The notes under the pieces were generated by a model. It was not told the DNA's origin and did no database searches. It saw only the letters and a program-made list of their open reading frames with translations. Below, one piece after another: positions 18,359-26,123 of a stretch of 64,000 nt of DNA. The DNA lies in assembly GCA_027080505.1 (NCBI GenBank), contig JALWRX010000037.1, positions 1 through 64,000 on the forward strand. Direction: 5' to 3'. The stretch comes from Ghiorsea sp. (GTDB taxonomy: Bacteria > Pseudomonadota > Zetaproteobacteria > Mariprofundales > Mariprofundaceae). The position numbers and the translations under genes were made by a program. Each line of letters starts with the position of its first letter. Positions within the stretch are counted from its first letter, which is position 1.

Positions 18359-19373
18359 TCGGTTTTTCTAAGCTAAATTTCATTTCTGGCAAACCTAATT
18401 CTTCGCGTACTTTGCCTTCAATATCAGCCAATAAGTCGGGATGGTCTTTTAAATATTGAATCGCGTTATCTCTGCCCTGTCCAATACGCTCAGTGCCAAC
18501 GGCATACCATGCACCACTTTTCTTCACATGCCCATATTCCACACCCATATCAACCACTTCACCGACATGAGATACACCTTCACCATACATAATGCTGAAT
18601 TTTGCTAATTTGAATGGTGGTGCCATTTTATTTTTCACCACCTTAACCTTGGTATCATTACCAAGCACATCTTCACCTTTTTTGATGGAACCTGTGCGGC
18701 GCACATCCAAGCGAACGGATGCATAAAACTTCAATGCATTACCACCTGTGGTGGTTTCAGGGTTGCCAAACATCACACCAATTTTCATGCGTAGTTGATT
18801 GATAAAAATTACGGTAGTATTGGTGCGCGAAATAGCGGATGTAAGCTTACGCAAAGCTTGTGACATCAATCTTGCTTGCAAGCCCATGTGCGAATCACCC
18901 ATATCGCCATCAAGCTCAGCACGTGGGGTTAATGCTGCAACGGAGTCAACAACCAAAATATCCAAAGCACCCGAGCGGGTTAACATATCCACAATTTCCA
19001 AGGCTTGTTCACCACAGTCAGGTTGTGATACATACAAATTGTCCACATCCACGCCCAGTTTGCGTGCATACTCAGGGTCTAAGGCATGTTCAGCATCAAC
19101 AAAAGCTGCTTTACCGCCTGCTTTTTGTGCTTCAGCCACAGCATGAAGAGCCAATGTAGTTTTACCTGAACTTTCAGGGCCATAAATTTCAATAATACGT
19201 CCGCGTGGATAACCACCAATACCAAGGGCTGCATCCAAAGCCAAAGAACCAGAGCCAATGACATCCACATCAACGTGTGCTTTATCACCCATACGCATGA
19301 TCGTACCTTGTCCAAACTGTTTTTCGATTTGCGCGAGTGCTGTTTCTAACGCTTTTCCTTTGTTGTCTGTCAT
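18342..19373 (-). CDS. recA: Recombinase RecA
   Basis: 343-residue strand-exchange ATPase and LexA co-protease. Walker A GPESSGKT is at residues 65-72, Walker [13 protein letters not shown] near 145, L1/L2 DNA-binding loops surround [10 protein letters not shown] and [15 protein letters not shown], and the C-terminal domain ends acidic-poor. ATG 19373 with AAGGGG 8 bases upstream is chosen over a 20-codon upstream extension that has no family counterpart. I found no E. coli-type SOS box (CTGT-N8-ACAG) in the upstream 150 bp; the LexA site of this lineage may differ. Confidence 0.98.
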   Translation of the reverse strand: MTDNKGKALETALAQIEKQFGQGTIMRMGDKAHVDVDVIGSGSLALDAALGIGGYPRGRIIEIYGPESSGKTTLALHAVAEAQKAGGKAAFVDAEHALDPEYARKLGVDVDNLYVSQPDCGEQALEIVDMLTRSGALDILVVDSVAALTPRAELDGDMGDSHMGLQARLMSQALRKLTSAISRTNTTVIFINQLRMKIGVMFGNPETTTGGNALKFYASVRLDVRRTGSIKKGEDVLGNDTKVKVVKNKMAPPFKLAKFSIMYGEGVSHVGEVVDMGVEYGHVKKSGAWYAVGTERIGQGRDNAIQYLKDHPDLLADIEGKVREELGLPEMKFSLEKPSVTKE

Positions 19374-19555
19374 GGTATTGCCCCTTGTTTTATCATTTAA
19401 ACTGTTTTTATATCTGCGAAACTTAACACTCAAGCACAGCCTTTACTAGACACATCATCAAAAGAATAAGCATACGAAGTTCAAGGCGTTTGCTTAGCAT
19501 GTTGAAGAAACTAGGTAATATAGAAATTATCCTTTATTATTGAGGATTTAAACAA

Positions 19556-19591
19556 AAAGAGGCTAGAGAAAATATCTTCTCTAGCCTCTTT
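19556..19591 (-). terminator. Strong Rho-independent terminator (15-bp stem)
   Basis: AAAGAGGCTAGAGAA and its exact complement TTCTCTAGCCTCTTT enclose a 6-base loop. On the minus strand the stem is followed by TTTTTGTTT, so it ends transcripts coming from dinB or the small locus at 19675-19790. On the plus strand a weaker T run follows. Confidence 0.88.
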
Positions 19592-19674
19592 CATTTTAAC
19601 CTATTGAAATTACAGGATAAATGATGCCTCTATACTAAAATTTCAACACCTTTAGTAAACGTCTTGTACGAAGT

Positions 19675-19731
19675 TTAGGTTTTTTTTCTTGACTTGCACC
19701 AGTAATCCCCTCGAGAAAGAGTGTTTTTCAT
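19675..19731 (-). CDS. Candidate 18-residue peptide or leader ORF
   Basis: ATG 19731 is preceded by GAGGAG at ideal distance, better than most genes here. The ORF encodes MKNTLSRGDYWCKSRKKT and stops. The overlapping +1 frame stays open for 30 codons with a basic C-terminus (KKPKLRTRRLLKVLKF), so a +1 slip near codons 4-5, or a sequencing or mutational indel, would give a longer basic peptide. It could be a leader peptide, a tiny protein, a decayed gene, or part of a small RNA. Nothing homologous is known to me. Confidence 0.4.
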   Translation of the reverse strand: MKNTLSRGDYWCKSRKKT

Positions 19732-19754
19732 AAGTCTATCTCCTCTGTTTTATT

Positions 19755-19772
19755 GTTCTTAGTGGTAAGAAC
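19755..19772 (-). promoter_or_regulatory. 7-bp hairpin / inverted repeat upstream of small ORF
   Basis: GTTCTTA and TAAGAAC surround GTGG, about 24 bases before the ATG at 19731. It could be an operator with GTTC/GAAC arms or a 5' leader hairpin. Function is not shown. Confidence 0.35.
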
Positions 19773-19824
19773 AGCGGCATTAAGACATATGAAAATCACA
19801 TGGTTATCTCTAAAACATCACAAA

Positions 19825-19840
19825 TTTATAACGTTATAAA
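19825..19840. promoter_or_regulatory. 16-bp perfect palindrome downstream of dinB
   Basis: TTTATAACGTTATAAA is self-complementary over its whole length. It lies between the dinB stop and the candidate small transcript, where an operator or promoter for that transcript would be expected. AT-rich palindromes can be fortuitous. Confidence 0.3.
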
Positions 19841-19871
19841 ATCTCTACTACATTGTTTTAGAAGGATATTC

Positions 19872-20966
19872 CTACCTAATAGCATCTAAGTTTAAGTCTA
19901 ATTGCGTATCATATTGTTTAGATGCTTCATTTGTATTAATAAACCCACTCATGGTTAAACCAACCAAACGGACAGCTCTTTTTCCTGCTTCGGTTTGTTT
20001 TAAGAGCTGGGGAACACATGTTAAAACTTGTTCTTGTGTCATGGGTAAGGTTTCTGTTTTTGAACGAGTCACTTGTTTAAAGTCAGCATACTTCACTTTG
20101 ATGGTGAGGCGTTTTCCTTGCAACTTATGTTTATCCAAGCTTGTAAACACTTGCTCTGCCAAGGTTTTGAAATGTGCTAAAAGTATATCCACATCCAAAA
20201 TATCCGTTGTAAATGTGGTTTCCTTACCCAAAGATTTGCGCTCTCTAAAGCTTTTGACTGGTCGCTCATCAATGCCTCTAGCAATGTTATAATAATAGCT
20301 AGCAGACTTGCCAAAATGGGCTTGCAAATCGAGCAATGACCATGCTTTGAGGTCTTTACCCGTGTGAATGTTTAAAGCTTTCATTTTCTTAGATGTGGCA
20401 GGTCCTACGCCGTAAAACTTCTCAATAGCTAAGGATTGTACAAAAGCTGCACCCTGCTTGGGTGTAATCACATATAAACCATCGGGTTTATCCATATCGG
20501 ATGCAATTTTAGCTAAAAATTTATTGTAAGATACGCCTGCCGATGCAATTAAACCTGTCTCTTGCTTGATTTCCGCTTTAATAGCTTTGGCAATGTCTGT
20601 AGCAATACCATCAAATGATTCCGTATAGCTTACATCCAAATAAGCTTCATCCAATGATAAAGGCTCGACTTGAGCAGCATAACGCCAAAACACCTCTCGA
20701 ATTTGAGCCGAAGCTTCACGATATGCTGCAAAGCGTACAGGCACAAAGATAGCTTCAGGGCAAAGCCGATAAGCTTGCGAACATGGCATGGCTGAATGAA
20801 TGCCAAACTTACGCGCTTCATAGCTGCATGCCGCCACCACACCGCGAGAATTGGGTTTACCTCCCACAATCAACGGTTTACCCCTGTACTCAGGGTTATC
20901 ACGCTGCTCAACGGATGCGAAGAAAGCATCCATATCCACATGAATAATTTTTCTTTGTTTCGTCAA
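19872..20966 (-). CDS. dinB: DNA polymerase IV (DinB)
   Basis: 364-residue Y-family translesion polymerase; E. coli DinB is 351. Catalytic acids are Asp11 in HVDMDAFFASVE and Asp106-Glu107 in SLDEAYLD. The YGVGPATSKKMK helix-hairpin-helix and the little-finger domain follow. There is no clear C-terminal beta-clamp peptide of the QL-LF type; the tail ends DTQLDLNLDAIR, where QLDLNL may serve. The start is TTG 20966 with AGGTAG 6 bases upstream; no earlier ATG exists and the next Met is inside the active site. Confidence 0.95.
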   Translation of the reverse strand: MTKQRKIIHVDMDAFFASVEQRDNPEYRGKPLIVGGKPNSRGVVAACSYEARKFGIHSAMPCSQAYRLCPEAIFVPVRFAAYREASAQIREVFWRYAAQVEPLSLDEAYLDVSYTESFDGIATDIAKAIKAEIKQETGLIASAGVSYNKFLAKIASDMDKPDGLYVITPKQGAAFVQSLAIEKFYGVGPATSKKMKALNIHTGKDLKAWSLLDLQAHFGKSASYYYNIARGIDERPVKSFRERKSLGKETTFTTDILDVDILLAHFKTLAEQVFTSLDKHKLQGKRLTIKVKYADFKQVTRSKTETLPMTQEQVLTCVPQLLKQTEAGKRAVRLVGLTMSGFINTNEASKQYDTQLDLNLDAIR

Positions 20967-20983
20967 AATCTACCTATGAACAC

Positions 20984-21054
20984 GTCATACCCAACTTGAT
21001 TGGGTATCCATTTCATCATCAGTGTTGATGGATACCCATCTGCGTGGGTATGAC
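20984..21054. repeat. REP-like nested inverted repeat
   Basis: Two nested perfect inverted repeats: outer GTCATACCCA (20984-20993) with TGGGTATGAC (21045-21054), inner TGGGTATCCAT (21001-21011) with ATGGATACCCA (21028-21038). The architecture GTCAY-CCC...GGG-RTCCA recalls dispersed intergenic palindromes common in proteobacteria. A second, diverged member begins at 57278. It lies between dinB and the gene ending at 21075 and can also fold as a terminator. Confidence 0.7.
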
Positions 21055-21074
21055 AACATGAGATGCTTGTAGTT

Positions 21075-21434
21075 TTATTGACTTGAAAGCTCAATACTTA
21101 CCCACCCCTCACCTTGCAGAGGACGCTCAGACACACACAATAAGGTAAACTTCTTCAATGCATTCAGCGCTTGTTTCTGATACTGTTTGATATGCTCAAT
21201 ATTATGAATAATAACAATGACTTGTCCATGTAAACTTAAAGTTTCTTCAAGCCATGTTTGCCACTGTTTTTGCTCTCGTTTCAAATCAATCTTAGCCACC
21301 TGAACATCATCAAGAAGGCTTATCAAATCTATTAAGGTTTGTCTGCGCCCTCGCCCATGTGGACTCACCAAATTAACAGATTGACCTGCCAACAGGGTCT
21401 TAGCTAAATGCTGGGTAAAGGCGGGTCTAAGCAT
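21075..21434 (-). CDS. Small protein resembling a degenerate P-loop ATPase
   Basis: 119 residues. An N-terminal LLAGQSVNLVSPHGRGRRQT resembles a Walker A region (GxxGxGRR/T) without the canonical GK(S/T), and VIVIIHNIEHIK resembles a Walker B strand. This suggests a shortened, perhaps inactive AAA-type module of the ExeA/GspA kind. It ends 2 bp beyond the peptidoglycan-binding gene's stop on the same strand. ExeA-type proteins combine an ATPase and a peptidoglycan-binding domain, so the two small genes could be a split or partner version of that theme. This is inference from weak similarity. Confidence 0.5.
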   Translation of the reverse strand: MLRPAFTQHLAKTLLAGQSVNLVSPHGRGRRQTLIDLISLLDDVQVAKIDLKREQKQWQTWLEETLSLHGQVIVIIHNIEHIKQYQKQALNALKKFTLLCVSERPLQGEGWVSIELSSQ

Positions 21435-21436
21435 GC

Positions 21437-21811
21437 TTAAATTAAACTACTGGGTACTACTTTATTCTTTTCCGCATCCCACTCTGCTTGGCTAAATACT
21501 TCTTTTTTGATTAACAAACGTATTAAGGCATCAAGTTCTGCTTGATGGCTGGGTAATACACTTGTTTTTACATCTGCTTGTTCTTCAATCGGTACTGGCG
21601 CACCACCTTGCATTTGTTTCATTAATACCTCATCCACCAAACCTGTTGGTTTTAAGCCATGCTGCTTTTGATAACTTTTTACCGCTTCGCGGGTAGTTGT
21701 GCCAAATAAGTTCTTTTGGTCGGTAATATCATAACCCATACGCCGCAATACTTCTTGTAATAAACCGACACTTTTACCGCGCATAAATATTTTTAAAACT
21801 CTTGCCATCAT
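21437..21811 (-). CDS. Peptidoglycan-binding-domain protein
   Basis: 124 residues. Residues about 10-70 match the PG-binding-1 fold (SVGLLQEVLRRMGY, FGTTTREAVKSYQKQHGLKPTGLVDEVLM). The tail (DALIRLLIKKEVFSQAEWDAEK) looks like a short SHOCT-type helical motif. There is no signal peptide or membrane segment, so it may act in the cytoplasm or pair with the next small gene. It overlaps truC by 4 bp and is followed 2 bp later by the ATPase-like gene, making a three-gene unit. Confidence 0.72.
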   Translation of the reverse strand: MMARVLKIFMRGKSVGLLQEVLRRMGYDITDQKNLFGTTTREAVKSYQKQHGLKPTGLVDEVLMKQMQGGAPVPIEEQADVKTSVLPSHQAELDALIRLLIKKEVFSQAEWDAEKNKVVPSSLI

Positions 21812-22581
21812 TTACTCCCATCTTTTATATCGTGTATACTGTCTTGCCAGCCCAATGTCTCAATGATTGTATTAAATGAACTATCTTTTGCTGCTTGAAT
21901 ACAAAGTTTCTGCTGAGTTATAGGATGTTGCAATGATAAACTTGAGGCTTGAAGTAATAACCTATGGCAAGCCAAATGTTCTCTAAAAAATTGGTTTTGT
22001 TTGCCATCACCATGCGTGGTATCACCCACAATGGGATGAAAAATATGTTTTAAATGACGGCGTAATTGATGTTTACGCCCTGTTTTGGGCTTAAGCTGCA
22101 CCAGACTATACCTTGCTGTATGATACCGCCCTACCGCTTGATTAAGCTCAACGGTGGCTAACCGTTTATATACTGTAACGGCATCTTGCGCTTCTTTATC
22201 TAGCTTGGCTTGTTTGTCGCTTTTTTTATCCAGTTCTTCTTTAAGGGCATAATCAATAACACCACTTTCATCAACATAACCACGTACCACCGCATGATAT
22301 GTTTTCTCAACCGTATGTGCTGTAAATTGCTCACCTACAACCTTGGCAACCTCTGGGCTCAAAGCAAAAAGCAAAACGCCAGAAGTGGGTTTATCCAAGC
22401 GATGCACAGGGTAAACATGTTGCCCCACCTGATTGCGTACCGTTTGCAAAGCAAAGCGTGTTTCATGCCTATCAATCATAGAGCGATGTACCAATAAACC
22501 TGCAGGTTTATGCACGGCAACCAAATATTCATCATGATATAAGATGTCCAATTGCTGTTCGTTTATCTGATGAAGTAACAT
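21808..22581 (-). CDS. truC: tRNA pseudouridine-65 synthase, TruC-like
   Basis: 257-residue RluA-family pseudouridine synthase. The catalytic loop HRLDKPTSG has the nucleophile Asp63, and KTGRKHQLRRHLKHI and VHKPAGLLVHRS are RluA-family motifs. HRLDKPTSGVLLFALS with a Pro after Lys and the short length fit TruC, which modifies U65 of tRNA-Ile and tRNA-Asp; other RluA enzymes have HRLDRxTSG. There is no N-terminal S4 domain. ATG 22581 is preferred to a TTG two codons upstream. Confidence 0.85.
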   Translation of the reverse strand: MLLHQINEQQLDILYHDEYLVAVHKPAGLLVHRSMIDRHETRFALQTVRNQVGQHVYPVHRLDKPTSGVLLFALSPEVAKVVGEQFTAHTVEKTYHAVVRGYVDESGVIDYALKEELDKKSDKQAKLDKEAQDAVTVYKRLATVELNQAVGRYHTARYSLVQLKPKTGRKHQLRRHLKHIFHPIVGDTTHGDGKQNQFFREHLACHRLLLQASSLSLQHPITQQKLCIQAAKDSSFNTIIETLGWQDSIHDIKDGSK

Positions 22582-22653
22582 CGGCAAAGCTTATGTTGGG
22601 TTCGATAAATTAAATAGTAGAATTTTATAACATCAGCTTCATCATAGCGACCT

Positions 22654-23211
22654 ATGAAAATGAAAATACACAAGTTAGTTTCCTTATATTGTTTTATATG
22701 CTTAAGTTTGGCTTTGCCGAATATGGCAAAAGCAGACAACTTTGTTCCTGAAGAAGTTGCCATAAGTTATGGTCATGGCATTGATGTAAAGCATTGGCTA
22801 CAAATTGAATTGATTCAACATGTTATACCACCTTTGCATATTTTAGAAGAATATTTACACGAACCCTATTTAGACATTGGTATCGCCAAAAGCTGGTGGG
22901 ATAGAAGCAATGAAACAGCATATCATCTTTCAGCCAATCTTATGTTACGCAGTCAACATATAAACACCCAAGCAGGTAATGTCTTTTTTGAAGCAGGTTT
23001 TGGCCCACACCTTTTTTCACGTCCTGGAAAAACCAAGCGCCTAGATACCGCTTTTGAATTCAATTCTTTTGTCGGTGTTGGTATAGAGCTTAATGATAAG
23101 TGGTCTTTTATTGCTAGAGCTAGACATTTATCGAATGCAGGTATTACAGACTCCAATGCAGGTGTAAATCTTTATTTATACCAAATACACTATAGGTTTG
23201 ACCAGCCATGA
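22654..23211 (+). CDS. PagL-like lipid A 3-O-deacylase
   Basis: 185-residue outer-membrane protein with a signal peptide (MAKADN, cleavage near residue 27), alternating beta-strands, and the acyloxyacyl hydrolase motif RARHLSNAGI, in which His158 and Ser160 would be catalytic. PagL removes the 3-O-linked acyl chain of lipid A and lowers endotoxicity. In PagL the third residue is a Glu 12 positions after the Ser; by my count that place reads Asn172 here, so activity should be judged carefully. It overlaps the next gene by 4 bp. Confidence 0.78.
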   Translation: MKMKIHKLVSLYCFICLSLALPNMAKADNFVPEEVAISYGHGIDVKHWLQIELIQHVIPPLHILEEYLHEPYLDIGIAKSWWDRSNETAYHLSANLMLRSQHINTQAGNVFFEAGFGPHLFSRPGKTKRLDTAFEFNSFVGVGIELNDKWSFIARARHLSNAGITDSNAGVNLYLYQIHYRFDQP

Positions 23212-23477
23212 ATCAACGCACACAGCAAGACCCTATGCACGGCATGACCCTAAAAATGATATTGGAAGAACTTGTATCATACTATGGTTGGGGTGAATTG
23301 GGCATTTATGTTAAAATTCGTTGCTTTAATATAAACCCATCCATCAAATCTAGTCTCGCTTTTTTACGAAAAATATCATGGGCAAGAGCCAAAGTTGAAG
23401 CTTTATATAAGGAAATGTTGGATGAGAAAAATGGTAAGCAACAATCCAACAACAGCCCGTGGCCTGATGTTGATTAA
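23208..23477 (+). CDS. VF530-family (DUF2132) small protein
   Basis: 89 residues with the family core DPMHGMTLKMILEELVSYYGWGEL and NPSIKSSLAFLRKISWARAKVE. Family members are about 75-90 residues with a SAP-like/DNA-binding fold known from a Vibrio structure; the role is not established. It overlaps pagL by 4 bp and precedes a methyltransferase gene by 12 bp, suggesting a three-gene transcript with no obvious functional link. Confidence 0.88.
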   Translation: MNQRTQQDPMHGMTLKMILEELVSYYGWGELGIYVKIRCFNINPSIKSSLAFLRKISWARAKVEALYKEMLDEKNGKQQSNNSPWPDVD

Positions 23478-23489
23478 ACAGGGTATATC

Positions 23490-24161
23490 ATGAGACCATG
23501 GAAACTATTGGATAGCACTAGCGTTGCTGGTGAGGCTCATGATATGAAGTTGTATCAACGTGGTGATGAGTATTCTATCAAAACTGGTTATTCCGAATTG
23601 ATGAACAGTCGCATGCATTCTTCTGAAGATGTTTTAGCAGAGCTTGGCTGCAAAAATATTCGACACAAAACCGATGCTCATGTTTTAATTGGTGGTTTAG
23701 GCATGGGTTTCACCTTAGCAGAAACATTAAAACATACACACAAACAAGCCAATATCACTGTGGCAGAGCTAGTGCCAGCCGTGGTAGAATGGAATCAAAG
23801 TCATCTCGCAGAGCTTGCAGGAAACCCTTTGCAAGATAAGCGTGTTTCTGTATTTCAAGGTGATGTTGCTCAATTGATTCGTGAAAACAATGATACTTTC
23901 GATACTATTTTACTTGATGTAGATAATGGACCAGAGGGTTTAACTCGCCAAGAAAATGGTGCTTTATATAGCCGAAATGGTCTTAAGGCTGCGAAAAAGG
24001 CTTTAAAGCCTAAAGGTATTTTCGCGGTGTGGTCTGCATTTCCTGAACCACGTTTTACCAAACGCCTGAAACAAGCCGGTTTTCAAACCAGCGAAATACC
24101 ATGCCGCGCCCATGGCAAAAAAGGCAGTAAACATATGATTTGGTTGGGTGTGAACGCATAG
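23490..24161 (+). CDS. Spermidine-synthase-like methyltransferase
   Basis: 223-residue Rossmann-fold protein of the spermidine synthase family. HVLIGGLGMGFTLAETL is the nucleotide-binding glycine loop, VAELVPAVVEWN the acidic ribose-binding turn, and ILLDVDNGPEG the Asp-containing strand corresponding to the putrescine synthase region. It lacks the N-terminal beta domain and some polyamine-binding residues of SpeE, so it may be a methyltransferase or aminopropyltransferase of unknown substrate. It ends close to convergent secB. Confidence 0.8.
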   Translation: MRPWKLLDSTSVAGEAHDMKLYQRGDEYSIKTGYSELMNSRMHSSEDVLAELGCKNIRHKTDAHVLIGGLGMGFTLAETLKHTHKQANITVAELVPAVVEWNQSHLAELAGNPLQDKRVSVFQGDVAQLIRENNDTFDTILLDVDNGPEGLTRQENGALYSRNGLKAAKKALKPKGIFAVWSAFPEPRFTKRLKQAGFQTSEIPCRAHGKKGSKHMIWLGVNA

Positions 24162-24174
24162 CTGCGCTACACCC
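24146..24174. terminator. Hairpin between convergent genes
   Basis: GGGTGT (24146-24151) and ACACCC (24169-24174) can pair around a partly self-complementary loop. It straddles the stop of the spermidine-synthase-like gene and lies just before the end of secB. No T run follows, so termination would be weak or Rho-assisted. Confidence 0.35.
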
Positions 24175-24181
24175 ATCAAAG

Positions 24182-24658
24182 TTATTGTACAGTTGCGCTT
24201 TCTTTTTCCTTGGCTTCTTGCAGTTTGGCTTGATATAACGCATTAAAGTTTACAGGCTCTAAGGTAAACGGCATAAACCCACCATCCACACTTAATTGAC
24301 TAATAATTTGGCGTGTATATGGAAAAATAATCGTTGGGCAATCCACATTCAAAAGCAAAGGAACATGTTCTTCAGGAATATTATGAAAGAAGAACACACC
24401 AGCTTGCTCCACTTCAATTTCAAACACCAATTTATCCGATTCTTGCACGCGTGTTTCTGCATTAATTTTGATGCAAACTTCCCAATGTTCATCATTCACT
24501 TTGCGATGCGATAAATCCATGCTCATTTTCACTTTAGGTTGTTTATTAGATTCAGCAAATATTTCTGGAGAATTTGGATTTTCAAAAGAAATGTCTTTGA
24601 CATAAATCCTTTGCAAATTAAAGATTGGTGCATCATCTGTTGTTTGTTTTTCAGCCAT
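24182..24658 (-). CDS. secB: Protein-export chaperone SecB
   Basis: 158-residue cytosolic tetrameric chaperone that keeps preproteins unfolded and hands them to SecA. Family blocks include FNLQRIYVKDISFENPNSP near residue 13, EVQAGVFF-type strand VEQAGVFFFHN, and PYTRQIISQLSVDGGFMPF before the C-terminal helix. E. coli SecB is 155. It stands alone with an 81-bp gap to its upstream neighbour after the start. Confidence 0.96.
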   Translation of the reverse strand: MAEKQTTDDAPIFNLQRIYVKDISFENPNSPEIFAESNKQPKVKMSMDLSHRKVNDEHWEVCIKINAETRVQESDKLVFEIEVEQAGVFFFHNIPEEHVPLLLNVDCPTIIFPYTRQIISQLSVDGGFMPFTLEPVNFNALYQAKLQEAKEKESATVQ

Positions 24659-24712
24659 GTTTCCCTCTCGATATGATTATTGGGCAAAGTTTAACAAATT
24701 TTATGCTTAAAA

Positions 24713-24934
24713 CTATTTTTCCTTTTGTGAAAGTGAAAATTTTGTTACCAATAAAATCATAGGTAACAAATGCCAAAATAAATCAAATATGTCCAATGGT
24801 TTACTTAGCTTACCTGCCATAAGCATATCAAACTTTTGCACTAAATGTGGCTCAGGCTGAAAAGGTGCGAATGCCATAAAAACAGACATTATAATCAACA
24901 GTGGATATGGTAGTCCCTTGATAAAATCTTTCAT
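24713..24934 (-). CDS. Small two-helix membrane protein
   Basis: 73 residues with hydrophobic segments at about 9-25 and 48-64 and a conserved-looking centre (PEPHLVQKFDMLMAGKLSKPLDIFDLFWH). I recall similar 65-75-residue proteins, often misannotated as RND transporters, in gammaproteobacteria next to diverse genes. It overlaps the TPMT-like gene by 4 bp, so it is translationally coupled. Function unknown. Confidence 0.7.
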   Translation of the reverse strand: MKDFIKGLPYPLLIIMSVFMAFAPFQPEPHLVQKFDMLMAGKLSKPLDIFDLFWHLLPMILLVTKFSLSQKEK

Positions 24935-25536
24935 ATCTTCTTCTCCAAAATAAAACCCAATTCAAAACGTGGTGAAATTCTATCTTTACCTCGCCCTGTC
25001 ATAAAAGGTGGCTCTTCTTGCCAATGCCAAAGTTTACTTGGAAACAACTGCTTTGCATCCATAAAATCACAATGAAATGGTGGGCCACCAGCATCACCTG
25101 TTTGCATCAAGTTTAACAACAATTTGCCACTTGGTTTTAGCCAGCTATACACAGCTTTAGCGTACTTTTCACGTTCTGAAGGAGCTATTGCACATAAACA
25201 TGTTTGCTCATAAACCACATCAAAACTTTGAGGCGCATGATAATCAAAAATATTTACACACGTTGTATGGGCAGTAACACCTGCTCGTTTTAATTCTTGG
25301 TTAAGGTGTTCAATAGCAGAAGGTGCTAAATCTAAGGCTGTAACTTCAAAGCCATGCCTAGCAAGCTCAACCACTTCATAACCACGCCCACAACCAGGAA
25401 TTAATACTGTTTTCGTATTCTTAAAAGCACCCTTATTGATAAAGGAGTGTAGTGCAGGGCTTACTTCACCTCTATCCCAGCCTGTATCTTGTTCTTGGTA
25501 TAGTACTTCCCAGTCTGGTATTTTCACATTGGGCAT
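24931..25536 (-). CDS. TPMT-family SAM-dependent methyltransferase
   Basis: 201 residues of the thiopurine S-methyltransferase fold. TVLIPGCGRGYEVVELARHG is the SAM glycine loop, VTALDLAPSAIEHL the second strand, DVVYEQTCLCAI motif III and the N-terminal WEVLYQEQDTGWDRGEVSP the substrate-side segment. Bacterial members methylate tellurite, selenite or small thiols and halides. Its position next to an isoprenylcysteine-methyltransferase-like gene and a DUF3108 and TauE/SafE operon hints at sulfur or chalcogen handling, which is inference. Confidence 0.87.
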   Translation of the reverse strand: MPNVKIPDWEVLYQEQDTGWDRGEVSPALHSFINKGAFKNTKTVLIPGCGRGYEVVELARHGFEVTALDLAPSAIEHLNQELKRAGVTAHTTCVNIFDYHAPQSFDVVYEQTCLCAIAPSEREKYAKAVYSWLKPSGKLLLNLMQTGDAGGPPFHCDFMDAKQLFPSKLWHWQEEPPFMTGRGKDRISPRFELGFILEKKI

Positions 25537-25547
25537 TTACACGCCTC

Positions 25548-26123
25548 CTAAAACAACTTGGGGATAAATGCCCCGACCCTTTGCTGATAATCCGCATAAT
25601 CAGGATGCTCTGCAAGCATACGTTTTTCTTCAAGCTTTGAGCCAACAATAAAATACACACTCACTGCCAAAGCAAAGTGCAAACTAACCACGCTATGCTC
25701 AGGTTTAGCCAACAAAAATAACATAAAACCTGTATACATAGGATGGCGAATATATTTAAACACGCCTTGTTCAATAAAAGGGTCAGTTTGTTGCTCTGCT
25801 TTTTTCAAGCCCAAAAAGACCGCACCATCAATAGGCTGCAATGCCGCCAAAACAATACATAAACCCAGCACTTGCAAGGTATACAACCCATATTGTAAGC
25901 CACCTTCTTGTACTGTATATAATACAGTATCAGGCAAAGTCCCAATCCAATACAGCCAGACAAACGTGGTTAACACCCCTAGCAGTGAATAAAGCAGCCT
26001 ATAATGGTGTGTTTGCAAGCCAAACTGATAGACATACTCTTTAACCGCTTGGCTTGCCAAAAGACTGTGCACCGCCGCAAATGCAAGCGTATAAAGCCAA
26101 ATGAGTAAGGGTGTTGAGCTCAC
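25548..26123 (-). CDS. Membrane methyltransferase (NnrU/ICMT-like)
   Basis: 191 residues with five or six membrane segments. The C-terminal YIRHPMYTGFML and SKLEEKRMLAEHPDYADYQQRV match the SAM-binding and catalytic end of the isoprenylcysteine/phospholipid methyltransferase superfamily. N-terminal segments resemble NnrU. Related MddA enzymes methylate methanethiol, an option given the nearby sulfur cluster, but the substrate is not visible. It overlaps the upstream DUF3108 gene by 4 bp. Confidence 0.78.
   Translation of the reverse strand: MSSTPLLIWLYTLAFAAVHSLLASQAVKEYVYQFGLQTHHYRLLYSLLGVLTTFVWLYWIGTLPDTVLYTVQEGGLQYGLYTLQVLGLCIVLAALQPIDGAVFLGLKKAEQQTDPFIEQGVFKYIRHPMYTGFMLFLLAKPEHSVVSLHFALAVSVYFIVGSKLEEKRMLAEHPDYADYQQRVGAFIPKLF

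Larger units (their letters stand above)
19374..19871. other. 498-bp gap between recA and dinB holding a candidate small transcript
   Basis: Leftward from dinB it holds a 16-bp perfect palindrome (19825-19840), a 7-bp hairpin (19755-19772), an 18-codon ORF with a strong Shine-Dalgarno (19675-19731), and a very strong terminator (19556-19591). The last 180 bp before recA are the recA promoter region, with no box I can name. Together the middle parts look like an independent minus-strand transcript of about 200-250 nt. Confidence 0.5.

Noticed and set aside
19374-19560. E. coli-type LexA box upstream of recA
   Set aside because: No CTGT-N8-ACAG or close variant found; a lineage-specific box cannot be named by eye.
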